Shown one piece after another: positions 1 through 7,669 of a DNA stretch of 26,177 nt. Numbering within the stretch: the first letter of the stretch is position 1; each line of letters starts with the position of its first letter. The notes below the pieces were generated by a model. It worked only from the letters and a program-made list of their open reading frames with translations. It made no database searches and was not told where the DNA came from. This DNA is from JAMXLO01 sp041487355 (GTDB lineage Bacteria; Pseudomonadota; Alphaproteobacteria; Acetobacterales; Acetobacteraceae), in NCBI GenBank assembly GCA_041487355.1, contig JBGPND010000058.1:1-26177 (forward strand), written 5' to 3'. Position numbers and translations under genes: made by a program.

Positions 1-40
1 CCGTGTGATCCGTCCGGGTGATCTTGACCGCCGCTCCCAT
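1..40 (-). CDS. IS630-family transposase, N-terminal start only (runs off window)
   Basis: On the minus strand an ATG at 40-38 sits 5 nt after a perfect GGAGG (positions 50-46). It opens a frame reading MGAAVKITRTDHT up to the window edge. This resembles the usual N-terminus of IS630-family transposases (MG.AV.ITRTD..), which carry an HTH region followed by a DDE integrase domain. Only 13 codons are visible, so neither the DNA-binding nor the catalytic part can be checked. The neighbouring GH108 gene is cut at its 5' end, which fits an IS insertion here. The family call rests on remembered N-terminal similarity and is tentative. Confidence 0.5.
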   Translation of the reverse strand, partial: MGAAVKITRTDHT

Positions 41-112
41 CAAAGCCTCCGTCGTCGCGACCCGATGAACGGACGTAGCGAATCGGAGTTCGGGGGCGAT
101 TCCTAGCCCCTA
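1..112 (-). mobile_element. Probable terminal part of an IS630-type insertion sequence
   Basis: The transposase start at 40 leaves about 70 nt for an IS end before host-like coding sequence begins. Positions 93-110 hold a GGGGC...GCCCC inverted repeat, and a TA dinucleotide lies at 111-112. IS630 elements insert at TA. The frame after 112 reads into GH108 sequence, while 1-110 does not fit that family. The boundary is inferred: the other IS end lies outside the window, so the terminal inverted repeat cannot be compared. Confidence 0.4.
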
Positions 113-137
113 TGAGTCGAGGGTTGGGACGGATGGT

Positions 138-509
138 ATGACACTCGATGAGGCCAAGGCGCTTTATCAGCGTGACTACTGGGACCTGATTGGCGGCGAT
201 CGGTTGCCAGTCTCCATTGCTCTACTGGTATTCGACGCGGCGATCAACAACGGCATTGGCCGTGCCGTGCGCTGGCTGCAGCAGTCCGCGTCGGTTGCCC
301 AGGATGGCACGATCGGCCCCAGGACATTGGAAGCCATTGGCTACATTGTAGCGAGGCCAGGTGGCAGCGCAGAGCTGTGCGCCGAATTGCTGGCGCAGCG
401 CCTCACATTCATGGCCTCCTTGCCGACCTGGAAATCATTCGGGCTGGGTTGGGCCCGTCGGCTGTTCCGGCTGCCGTACGCGTCCCTCGGTGTTCACCTC
501 GAACGGTAG
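138..509 (+). pseudogene. GH108 (N-acetylmuramidase-like) fragment lacking the catalytic N-terminus
   Basis: The 123 residues match the second half of glycoside hydrolase family 108 / secretion-activator proteins. There is the TLDEAKALYQRDYWD helix, then LPVSIALLVFDAAINNG, then a C-terminal peptidoglycan-binding module (LQQSASVAQDGTIGPRTLEAI). Intact members are about 170-250 residues and start with a segment bearing the catalytic Glu in an EGG motif; that segment is absent. The frame is closed upstream by TGA at 66-68, and no other frame supplies the missing part. The first Met corresponds to an internal family position, so it is probably not the original start, although GGGACGG lies just upstream. 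The gene end overlaps the convergent acetyltransferase by 16 nt. Truncation by the adjacent IS is the simplest explanation. Confidence 0.75.
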
Positions 510-1219
510 ATCCTGCGGGCATCATCGAATATCGTGGCCTCGTCTTCCGCACGAAAATCGAGTATCGCGAGCATCCGGTCGGCCGGCTGCATATGCTGCC
601 CAAACAGACTGTCAATCTGCGGGTCACTGGAGATGGGCCGGCGATTCCCCGGACCGATCCCGCGGATGGTGCCGGTGGTGGCCTGGAAGCGACAATTGGG
701 CCCGATCTCCCGAGCGATGCGCTGTGCCAGCGTGGCCGTGTGAAAGTTGATCGCGACGCTGTCGGGGTCCGGGAAGAACACGACTCCTGTGAAGCGGCGC
801 GCGGTATTTCGAAGAATGCGGTAGCAGAGCGGATTGCGGGTACAGGCAGCGATGACTGATGGTACCGGGCCCAGCCCGCCGATGCGCAGCATGGCCAGGG
901 CGATCATGCGCCGCATCAGGTTCTGACCACGCGCGGCGGGCGCGACAAAGGCGGTCTCCAACAGCAGGAAATCTTCGCGGGTCGTGGTGCCGTCGTTGGC
1001 GGCGAGAAGCCCGAGAAAACGACCGCTGCATCGATCCGTAACAAGAACGAGATGGTCATAGTCGGCCAGTCGGTATCGTGCGAGCCACGGCATTGGGTCG
1101 CCGTCCGGCGTATCGTCGGAAAGGTCTTCCAGGATGCGATCCTGGTCGAGATCATCGATCGCATAGGGATCGCACAGATAGCTCAGACGCAGCCCATATT
1201 CGGTCAGGACATGGTCCAT
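494..1219 (-). CDS. GNAT-like N-acetyltransferase
   Basis: A 241-residue protein with a GNAT-like core at about residues 55-150: a beta strand (DHLVLVTDRCSGRFLGLLA), then LLLETAFVAPAARGQNLMRR, in which RGQNLM fits the acetyl-CoA pyrophosphate-binding loop (Q/R-x-x-G-x-G/A, degenerate here), then a helix and VIAACTRNPLCYRILRN. The substrate is unknown. The start at 1219 is chosen because GGGGAGG ends 6 nt upstream; an upstream in-frame start at 1276 would lie across the promoter region. The gene is monocistronic, faces the GH108 fragment, and is preceded by a CRP-type operator. The last 90 residues match no domain I recognise. Confidence 0.7.
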   Translation of the reverse strand: MDHVLTEYGLRLSYLCDPYAIDDLDQDRILEDLSDDTPDGDPMPWLARYRLADYDHLVLVTDRCSGRFLGLLAANDGTTTREDFLLLETAFVAPAARGQNLMRRMIALAMLRIGGLGPVPSVIAACTRNPLCYRILRNTARRFTGVVFFPDPDSVAINFHTATLAQRIAREIGPNCRFQATTGTIRGIGPGNRRPISSDPQIDSLFGQHMQPADRMLAILDFRAEDEATIFDDARRIYRSR

Positions 1220-1281
1220 TGACGGCCTCCCCGGAGAAGCAGGCGGAACGGCCTTGGATAGCCGGCCCTCGATCACAGGGG

Positions 1282-1297
1282 TGTGAGCTGTTTCACA
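1282..1297 (-). promoter_or_regulatory. CRP-type operator upstream of the GNAT gene
   Basis: TGTGAGCTGTTTCACA is an exact match to the CRP/CAP consensus TGTGA-N6-TCACA. Its centre (1289.5) is 32 bp upstream of the centre of a possible -10 hexamer TATCCA (1260-1255, minus strand). That is the spacing of a class II CRP-activated promoter (operator at -41.5), putting the transcript start near 1248 and leaving a leader of about 29 nt before the GNAT start. Whether a CRP-family protein in this organism uses this consensus is not shown by the sequence. Confidence 0.6.
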
Positions 1298-1315
1298 GGT
1301 CTTAACGGTTTTCCG

Positions 1316-4300
1316 TCAGTGGAAGTCCCGGGACCGGGGAAAAACCCGTTCCTGGCGGGGATGACCCGGGCTCCGCAGCAGCTTCATGTCACCGATTCGC
1401 GTAGCGGGGCCGGTGGCCGGTGCCTCGGTGATACGGCCCATCATGGCGCTGCGGTCGTCCAGCCGATCGGCGATGACATGGACGATGCCTTCCGGGCTGC
1501 GCTGCAGGCGGCCCGTCACCAGCAGGAGACTGCTGCCAAGCATGGCGCGGCGGAACCGGTCCAGCAGGCTGGACCAGACCACGATATTGGCGATGCCGGT
1601 CTCGTCCTCGATGGTACAGAACACGACATTGCCGTTGCCCGGTCGCTGACGCACGAGCACCACCCCGGCGACGCAGAGGCGGGTGCCATCGGCTTGAACG
1701 GCAGCCTGGGCGCAGCTCACCACGCCTTCGCGAGTGAACAGTGGGCGCAGGAAGCGCATCGGGTGCGACTTCAGCGACAGGCCGGCAGTCTGGTAGTCGG
1801 TAATGACGTGCTCGCCCTTCGTCATGACGGGCAACGGAACATAATGGATCGCAACCGGCTGGTGGGCAAACAGCGGCAGGTCCGTCATGTCGGACAGGCC
1901 ACGCACCTGCCACAGCGCGGCACGCCGATCGAGTTTCAGGCTGCGCAGCGCGTCCGCTTCCGCCAGCGAGACGAGAGCAGCCCGGGGAAGACCCGTGCGA
2001 ACCAGCTCGGCAAAGCTGGTGAGACCGCTGCTTCGGGCCGCGACAAGCCGCTCCGCCCAATCCTGTGAAAAGCCGGTGATCAGACGGAAGCCGAGGCGCA
2101 ACGCACCGGACTCTTCCAGAGTGCAGTCCCATTCGCTGGCGGCCACATCGATGGCGCGCACCTCCACCCCATGCTCGCGCGCATCGCGCACGATCTGCGC
2201 GGGCGCATAGAACCCCATCGGCTGGGAGTTCAGCAGGGCACAGGCAAAGACCGCCGGATGGTGGCATTTCAGCCAAGCCGAGACATAGACCAGCAAGGCG
2301 AAGCTGGCGGCGTGGCTCTCCGGGAAACCGTAGGTGCCGAAGCCTTCGATCTGATGGAAGCAGCGTTCGGCGAAGTCGCGCGTGTAGCCGCGAGCCACCA
2401 TGCCGTCCACCATCTTGGTGAAGAAGCGATGGATGGTGCCCGCATTGCGGAACGTGGCCATGGAGCGACGGAGCTGGTTGGCTTCCTCTGGCGTAAACCG
2501 CGCCGCTTCGATGGCGATGCGCATCGCCTGCTCCTGAAACAGCGGCACGCCCAGGGTCCTGCCAAGCACCTGCTCCAACTCATCGGCCGAACCGCAATCG
2601 GAAGCCGGTGACGGAAGGTCCGGCGTCTCCAGTTTCTGCCGCCGGCGCAGATAGGGATGCACCATGTCGCCCTGGATCGGGCCAGGGCGAACGATCGCCA
2701 CCTCGATCACCAGATCATAGAACTCACGCGGCTTCAGTCGCGGCAGCATGTTGATCTGCGCGCGGGATTCCACCTGGAAGACGCCGATCGAATCACCTCG
2801 GCAAAGCATGTCATAGACGGCCGGATCTTCCGTCGGAACCTCTGCCAGGTTCTTGATCCCGAGCAGTTCGAATGCCTTCCTGATGCAGGTCAGCATCCCG
2901 AGCGCCAGCACATCGACTTTCATGATCCCGAGCCGGTCGATGTCGTCCTTGTCCCATTCGATGAAGGTACGCTTGTCCATCGCAGCCCTGCCGATCGGCA
3001 CGGTCTCATCCAGTCGGCCACGCGTCAGCACGAAGCCGCCGACATGCTGCGACAGATGGCGCGGCAGCCCGACCAGCTGGCGCGCCAGTTCGATCGTGCG
3101 GCGAACGACAAAACTTTGCGGATCGAGGCCGGTTTCCCTCAGGCAATCATCCGACCAAAGCTCCTCGCCTGTATGCCATGACTGTGCGGAAAGCGCCGCC
3201 GTGGCGTCTTCCGACAGACCCATGACCTTGCCCACTTCACGGATGGCCCGCTTCGGCCGGTAGTGGATCACCGTGGCCGCGATGCCCGCACGATGACGGC
3301 CATAGCGCCGATAGATGTACTGGATGACGCCTTCGCGCTTCTCGTGCTCGAAATCCACGTCGATATCGGGCGGCTCACGGCGTTCGGTGGAAACAAACCG
3401 CTCGAACAGCAGATTTATCTGCGCCGGATCGACGGCTGTTATGTGCAGACAGTAGCACACGGCGGAATTGGCCGCCGAACCACGGCCCTGGCAGAGGATG
3501 CCGTTGGCGACGGCATAGTGCACGATGTCATGCACCGTCAGGAAATAACGCGCGTAGTTGAGCTGCGCGATGATGCTCAGCTCCTTCTCGATGGTTTCGC
3601 GAATACGCGGCGGAACCCCATTGGGATAGCGCAACGTCGCGCCTTGCCAGGTCAGGCTGGCCAGGTGTTCATCCGGCGTCAGACCAGGCGGGATCGGTTC
3701 GTCCGGATATTCATAGGCGAGCTCGTCGAGTGAGAAGCCGCAGCTCTCGACGATTTCCTGCGTGCGCATCACAGCGTCGGGATAGTCGCGGAACAGGCGG
3801 GCCATCTCCTTCGGGGATTTCAGGTGACGCTCGGCATTGGGTTGCAGAGCAAGGCCTGCCTGGTCGATGCGGCAACCGAGACGGATGCAGGTCATCACAT
3901 CCTGCAACGGGCGCCGGTCAGGAAGATGGTAGAGGACGTCGTTGGTAGCCACCATCGGCAATGGCAGCTCAGCCATCGCGCGCAGATGGCTCGCATCATC
4001 GCCACGATAGCGGCGGTTGGCGGCGAGATACGCCCGGCCGCGGAAATCCGCCCTCAGGCGCTGGACATTTGCACAGAAGCCGGCATCCAACCGGTCCGGC
4101 GCGACGACAAGCAGGATCTGTCCTTCACCATGTTCCAGCAGATCGGCGTAGTGCAGGAAGCAACGATTGGTGACCTTCGCCGCATCGCTGCTGTCGCCAT
4201 GCGGCACACGTCCCTTGCCGACGGTGAGCAGACGCGTCAGCCGTCCCCAGGCTGGGCGATCCTGCGGGTAGCAGAGCAAATCTGGCGTGTCGTCGCGGAA

Positions 4301-4504
4301 TGACAGACGCGCGCCGACCACCAGGCGAATGCCGACCTGCTTCGCCGCGTCGTACATCCGCACCACGCCGGCCGCGCTGTTGAGATCGGTGATCCCGATG
4401 GCGGAAAGTCCCAGCACCGACGCGGTGGCGGCGAGATCTTCCGGCGACGAGGCGCCGCGCAGGAAAGAAAACGCGCTCGCCACCTGAAGTTCGGCGTAGG
4501 ACAT
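1316..4504 (-). CDS. dnaE2: Error-prone DNA polymerase III alpha subunit DnaE2 (ImuC)
   Basis: A 1062-residue C-family polymerase, the usual DnaE2 length. It begins with a PHP domain (YAELQVASAFSFLRGASSPE, about 1-270). The polymerase palm follows, with GRGSAANS at about 340-347 and the catalytic aspartate motif PDIDVDF at 379-385. Next come WDKDDIDRLGIMKVDVLALG, a helix-hairpin-helix region and an OB fold near residues 930-1010. The end ERVFPRSRDFH is the typical DnaE2 terminus. It carries out translesion synthesis and damage-induced mutagenesis with ImuA and ImuB and is thought to be recruited to the beta clamp through ImuB. It is the last gene of the imuA-imuB-dnaE2 operon, starting 9 nt after the imuB stop, so it depends on the LexA-controlled promoter at about 6800-6840. 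Confidence 0.95.
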   Translation of the reverse strand: MSYAELQVASAFSFLRGASSPEDLAATASVLGLSAIGITDLNSAAGVVRMYDAAKQVGIRLVVGARLSFRDDTPDLLCYPQDRPAWGRLTRLLTVGKGRVPHGDSSDAAKVTNRCFLHYADLLEHGEGQILLVVAPDRLDAGFCANVQRLRADFRGRAYLAANRRYRGDDASHLRAMAELPLPMVATNDVLYHLPDRRPLQDVMTCIRLGCRIDQAGLALQPNAERHLKSPKEMARLFRDYPDAVMRTQEIVESCGFSLDELAYEYPDEPIPPGLTPDEHLASLTWQGATLRYPNGVPPRIRETIEKELSIIAQLNYARYFLTVHDIVHYAVANGILCQGRGSAANSAVCYCLHITAVDPAQINLLFERFVSTERREPPDIDVDFEHEKREGVIQYIYRRYGRHRAGIAATVIHYRPKRAIREVGKVMGLSEDATAALSAQSWHTGEELWSDDCLRETGLDPQSFVVRRTIELARQLVGLPRHLSQHVGGFVLTRGRLDETVPIGRAAMDKRTFIEWDKDDIDRLGIMKVDVLALGMLTCIRKAFELLGIKNLAEVPTEDPAVYDMLCRGDSIGVFQVESRAQINMLPRLKPREFYDLVIEVAIVRPGPIQGDMVHPYLRRRQKLETPDLPSPASDCGSADELEQVLGRTLGVPLFQEQAMRIAIEAARFTPEEANQLRRSMATFRNAGTIHRFFTKMVDGMVARGYTRDFAERCFHQIEGFGTYGFPESHAASFALLVYVSAWLKCHHPAVFACALLNSQPMGFYAPAQIVRDAREHGVEVRAIDVAASEWDCTLEESGALRLGFRLITGFSQDWAERLVAARSSGLTSFAELVRTGLPRAALVSLAEADALRSLKLDRRAALWQVRGLSDMTDLPLFAHQPVAIHYVPLPVMTKGEHVITDYQTAGLSLKSHPMRFLRPLFTREGVVSCAQAAVQADGTRLCVAGVVLVRQRPGNGNVVFCTIEDETGIANIVVWSSLLDRFRRAMLGSSLLLVTGRLQRSPEGIVHVIADRLDDRSAMMGRITEAPATGPATRIGDMKLLRSPGHPRQERVFPRSRDFH

Positions 4505-4513
4505 GCTAGGCGC

Positions 4514-6043
4514 TCAGGCAAACAGACCGTGCAGATACCAGCGCGGCATCCTGTCGTCGGCATGCAGGCCGGCACGGAAGATCCAGAACCTGGCGCCGTC
4601 GGAATCCTCCACCCGGTAGTAGTCGCGGATCAGGTCGGTCTCCGGCCGCTTGTCCGATTGCCTGCCACGCCACCATTCGGCGGCAATCCGCTCGGGCCCA
4701 GCGGCGGCACGCACGCGGTGCGACACGCCGCGCCAGCTGAACCGGACAGGCGGGTCATCGGGCACGGGAGCGATCACTTCGATCGATTCCGGCCGACGCA
4801 ACAGACGGATGGGGCGCGGAGCTGCGGGATCGCTCACCCAGGATGGCTGCCTGACCAGCAGCGGCGGGACGCGCTGCACCGCGCGTTCCGGCACATGGCT
4901 TGCGTACGGCGCGACACGCGACACCCGTTCCGATCCCAGGCGGTTGGTCAGCGTGTCGACCACGCCGGCCAGCCGGTCGGTGATATCGACAGCGGTCAGC
5001 TCAGCGAGCTGAGCCTGCGGCGCCTGCAGCGGCGCAACGATCTCGGCTTCCAGCGCAATCACCTCTATCCCGAAGCCCGGATCGACGGTGTCCAGCTTCT
5101 CGCGCAACAGTTTGGTCAGATAGCTGGCATCACGCACCGGCAGCGCGGCGGTCACCGCGATCTGCGGCACGTCGTCGTCGACACGGAAAAAGCGCGCGAT
5201 GAAGCGCTGGCCGCCTTTGTCCTGTTCTGCCAGGCGCCCGCACAATCGCTCGGCAAGCTGGGACAAGGCGCGCGCCAGATCCTCCGGCGTGCCGATCGGT
5301 TCGGCGAAAGCCAGGCGCTCATGCCAGTCGATCGGCGGGCGAGGCCAATCGATGACTTCTTCTATCGCGCCGAGCGCCTGATCCAGCCGCAATACCGGCA
5401 AGGCGCCGAAGCGGGCGGTGATCTGCGCACGCGGAATGCGCAGAAGATCCTGCACCGTGCGCAAGCCAAGGCGATGCAAGCCGGTCACGGTGCCGGAATC
5501 GAGCCTGAGACTGGTGACGGGCAGATCGGCCAAGGCCGCCTTCTCCTGTCCTGGCGGCAGAATGGTCTGATCTTTCCCCGTGTGTGCCAGTGCCCAGGCA
5601 GCACCGGTGGTGCCGGCAATCGCCAGGCGGCAGGGAATGGCATTCCGTTCCAAACGGGAGGCGAGGTCCTGCGCCAATTCGGCTTCAGTATCGAAAACCG
5701 CGGTGCAGCCGGTGATATCCAGCCACAGCCCATCCGGCGGATCCAGCGCGGCCATCGGCGTGTAGCGCTCGCACCAGGTGGCGAGCCTGGCCAAGGCCGC
5801 TTCGTCGGCCACGGGACCGGCTTCGATGGGAATCAGCGCCGGGCAGACGGCACGGGCATTGGTCAGCGTCTGGCCGGGACGCAGACCCTGGGCCTCGCCA
5901 TCCACGCCCATCGCAACCAGGTGGCGGACACCCCGGATGGTTTCGACGGTAACCAGCGGTCTATCCGGCGAGGCGGAGACGCTGCGGGTCAGACGCGTGA
6001 TCGGCCAGTGCGGCAACCACACGGAGAGGATGCGTCGCATCAT
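4514..6043 (-). CDS. imuB: ImuB, catalytically inactive Y-family polymerase-like protein
   Basis: A 509-residue ImuB. The N-terminus MMRRILSVWLPHWPITRL aligns with the Y-family palm start but lacks the acidic residues (DxD) of active polymerases, as is known for ImuB, which works as an adaptor linking DnaE2 and ImuA to the beta clamp. The little-finger-like region lies near residues 235-360. The C-terminus has the family block DYYRVEDSDGARFWIFRAG followed by RMPRWYLHGLFA. The start at 6043 is preceded by GGAGG with a 6-nt spacer; an in-frame start at 6088 has no such support. The coding region overlaps the end of imuA by 83 nt, so translation of the two is probably coupled. Confidence 0.93.
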   Translation of the reverse strand: MMRRILSVWLPHWPITRLTRSVSASPDRPLVTVETIRGVRHLVAMGVDGEAQGLRPGQTLTNARAVCPALIPIEAGPVADEAALARLATWCERYTPMAALDPPDGLWLDITGCTAVFDTEAELAQDLASRLERNAIPCRLAIAGTTGAAWALAHTGKDQTILPPGQEKAALADLPVTSLRLDSGTVTGLHRLGLRTVQDLLRIPRAQITARFGALPVLRLDQALGAIEEVIDWPRPPIDWHERLAFAEPIGTPEDLARALSQLAERLCGRLAEQDKGGQRFIARFFRVDDDVPQIAVTAALPVRDASYLTKLLREKLDTVDPGFGIEVIALEAEIVAPLQAPQAQLAELTAVDITDRLAGVVDTLTNRLGSERVSRVAPYASHVPERAVQRVPPLLVRQPSWVSDPAAPRPIRLLRRPESIEVIAPVPDDPPVRFSWRGVSHRVRAAAGPERIAAEWWRGRQSDKRPETDLIRDYYRVEDSDGARFWIFRAGLHADDRMPRWYLHGLFA

Positions 6044-6719
6044 CCGAAGCCTCCATGATCCACTCTCCCGGCCTGCCGCCGCGCGCATGCGTCAACGCCA
6101 CATGCCAACGCGGCAGGCCTGGTTCCTTGCCATCCCGCACACTGGGCACAGCGGTGAGATGCCAGCGGGTGACGGCAACGCTGGCCTCCCGGTCGGCGGT
6201 CTTGTGCCCGTGCGGCCAGCGGCGCAGCGCGAAGCCGGTCGAGCCATGACGCAGGCAGGCAAGCTGCAGCCGACGCGAGGCGGTGCGGTCGAACTGTCCC
6301 ACCTCCCCCACCACGGCGGCGGCAACGCCCTCCCGCAGCGCGACCTCCATGGCGGCGAGCGTGTCGGCATCCTTGGCCGGACGGACCAGGACCAGCCGGT
6401 TGGGATCGAAGCCGTAGGGCAGCAGGCCGGGCGGGTGCAGGTCGCTGGAGAGGGCAATCCAGAAGACCGGCTTGGCCGGGGCGATGCGTGCCAGCAAGGT
6501 GGCGATGAAGGCCGTGGGCAGCGCGGCGGTTTCCGACTCCAGCCCCGCCGCGCCGATCTCGTGCAACTGGCCCAGTGGCAGGCCTCCGCCGGGCAGGCAG
6601 GCATCCACAAGCGGATCGTTGAACGGCAGGAAACCGCCAGGTGATTGGGCTGGGCGCAGCCTGTCCCGCAGGGCAGCCAGGTGCGCCGGCAAGGCTGGCG
6701 GTCGGCTGATCCTGCCCAT
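5961..6719 (-). CDS. imuA: ImuA, SOS mutagenesis accessory protein
   Basis: ImuA is a RecA/SulA-like protein of the SOS mutasome. Recognisable blocks are LAALRDRL, LPGGGLPLGQLHEIGAAG (the RecA-like core opening), PVFWIALSSDLHPPGLLPYG, RLVLVRPAKDADTLAAMEVA and TASRRLQLACLRHGSTGFAL. From Met at 6719 the length is 252 residues, the usual ImuA size. A longer in-frame start at 6797 (278 residues) exists but lies only 6 nt from the LexA box and has no ribosome binding site, so a transcript from there would be almost leaderless. Neither start has a strong Shine-Dalgarno. It is the first gene of the operon, and its 3' end overlaps imuB by 83 nt. Confidence 0.9.
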   Translation of the reverse strand: MGRISRPPALPAHLAALRDRLRPAQSPGGFLPFNDPLVDACLPGGGLPLGQLHEIGAAGLESETAALPTAFIATLLARIAPAKPVFWIALSSDLHPPGLLPYGFDPNRLVLVRPAKDADTLAAMEVALREGVAAAVVGEVGQFDRTASRRLQLACLRHGSTGFALRRWPHGHKTADREASVAVTRWHLTAVPSVRDGKEPGLPRWHVALTHARGGRPGEWIMEASDDATHPLRVVAALADHASDPQRLRLAG

Positions 6720-6803
6720 GCGGATGGAGCCCCTGACCGTGGAAAAGGCCGGGGATTCGTCAACAGGACGTTCAGCGATGTAAAATAACGGGTGCATGGC
6801 TGT

Positions 6804-6818
6804 GTTCGTTATTTGTTC
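6804..6818 (-). promoter_or_regulatory. LexA box (SOS operator) of the imu operon
   Basis: GTTCGTTATTTGTTC on the plus strand is an exact GTTC-N7-GTTC direct repeat, the established LexA operator of Alphaproteobacteria. It lies between the Nudix gene and imuA and overlaps the predicted -10 element, so bound LexA would block the imu promoter until DNA damage triggers LexA self-cleavage. Confidence 0.9.
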
Positions 6819-6839
6819 TCAGCCAGCGCCAGGAGTCAA
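6811..6839 (-). promoter_or_regulatory. Predicted imu operon promoter
   Basis: On the minus strand TTGACT (6839-6834) and ACAAAT (6816-6811) are 17 bp apart. The -35 is near consensus and the -10 is weak. The -35 overlaps the TGA stop of the upstream Nudix gene (6838-6836), and the -10 lies inside the LexA box, which suits an SOS-repressed promoter. Confidence 0.5.
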
Positions 6840-7606
6840 CGACTCGAATCAGGAGGTCGCGAATCGGGGGGCCGAGTCGACAGCCCGGCACGGATCAGGA
6901 ACTCGCGTGCCGGCGGCACCAGGGTCTCTCCCGCCTCGGCCAGGAAGGCCGCAAGCCGGGCCTCCGGCACGACCAGCAGCTCGTGGTATTCCGCGTTCCC
7001 ACCGATCCGGTGCGCGGCCAGCACCGCCTCGGCGGTCAGGTTCGTGGACAGCGCCAAGCCAAGATCCGAGACGTGGCTGCCGGGATGCTCGACGATGCAC
7101 AGCGGGCGCGGCTCGCCCACCGTGTCGGAAAAAAGACCCAGTTCCTCCTGAAGCTCGTTCAACAACTGGCGACGCAGGTCGACCGCGCCATCGTCATCCA
7201 CGGCGCCGGCGTCCACGCTGCCGGCCGGGGGCAACTGCCACATGCCGGCCTGATAGATCGCCGCTCGATGCCGCCGACCCACCACCACGCCACCCGCGCA
7301 GCGCAACACCCCACAGACCGCAAGCGGCCGCACGCCGAGATCGGCGAACAGTTCCGGCCGCTCCATCTGCGCGACGATGCGGCGAAACTCGGTCAGATGG
7401 CCGGTGACCAGGTGCGGGGTGATGGTGTCGGCACTGAACACGCGGCCATTGAACAGCCGCCCTGCCCCGCCGGCGGCGACCCGCCGGCTGGCGGCCTGCC
7501 ACAGCCGTTCCACCGCCAATTCCGTATCCGGCGACAGCCCCGGCATGGCTCGCCCGATGCGCACCTCGACGTCAGCCGACACCTCATGCACGACAAATCC
7601 GTCCAC
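6836..7606 (-). CDS. Nudix-hydrolase-like protein
   Basis: A 256-residue protein with a C-terminal Nudix-like domain at about residues 95-235. Strands GVLRCAGGVVVGRRH and GMWQLPPAGS lead to NELQEELGL (150-158), which matches REUxEExGU of the Nudix box except that the first Arg is Asn. The segment between the box glycine and this motif is longer than the usual 14 residues. Such enzymes cleave nucleoside diphosphates linked to another group; the substrate here is unknown. The roughly 90-residue N-terminal region has no recognised motif. The start is a GTG at 7606, with GGGAAGG about 7 nt upstream. The gene precedes imuA but is separated from it by the LexA-controlled promoter. It starts 63 nt from the divergent cupin. 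Confidence 0.7.
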   Translation of the reverse strand: MDGFVVHEVSADVEVRIGRAMPGLSPDTELAVERLWQAASRRVAAGGAGRLFNGRVFSADTITPHLVTGHLTEFRRIVAQMERPELFADLGVRPLAVCGVLRCAGGVVVGRRHRAAIYQAGMWQLPPAGSVDAGAVDDDGAVDLRRQLLNELQEELGLFSDTVGEPRPLCIVEHPGSHVSDLGLALSTNLTAEAVLAAHRIGGNAEYHELLVVPEARLAAFLAEAGETLVPPAREFLIRAGLSTRPPDSRPPDSSR

Positions 7607-7669
7607 CGCCTTCCCTTCCCGCCCTGGGATGCCGATAGTAAGGCGGGATCAGCCGAAGGAAGCAGGGCG

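Noticed and set aside
1299..1318. Small hairpin ACGG-AAAA-CCGT at the dnaE2 stop as a terminator
   Set aside because: The stem is only 4-5 bp and no T-run follows; not enough for an intrinsic terminator.
1283..2068. Open frame antisense to dnaE2
   Set aside because: Overlaps a well-conserved polymerase C-terminus entirely, has no ribosome site and no family resemblance.
4529..6058. Long open frame antisense to imuB (about 509 codons)
   Set aside because: It mirrors the codon structure of imuB, has low-complexity His/Arg/Gln-rich composition and no recognisable domain; a shadow of high-GC coding DNA.
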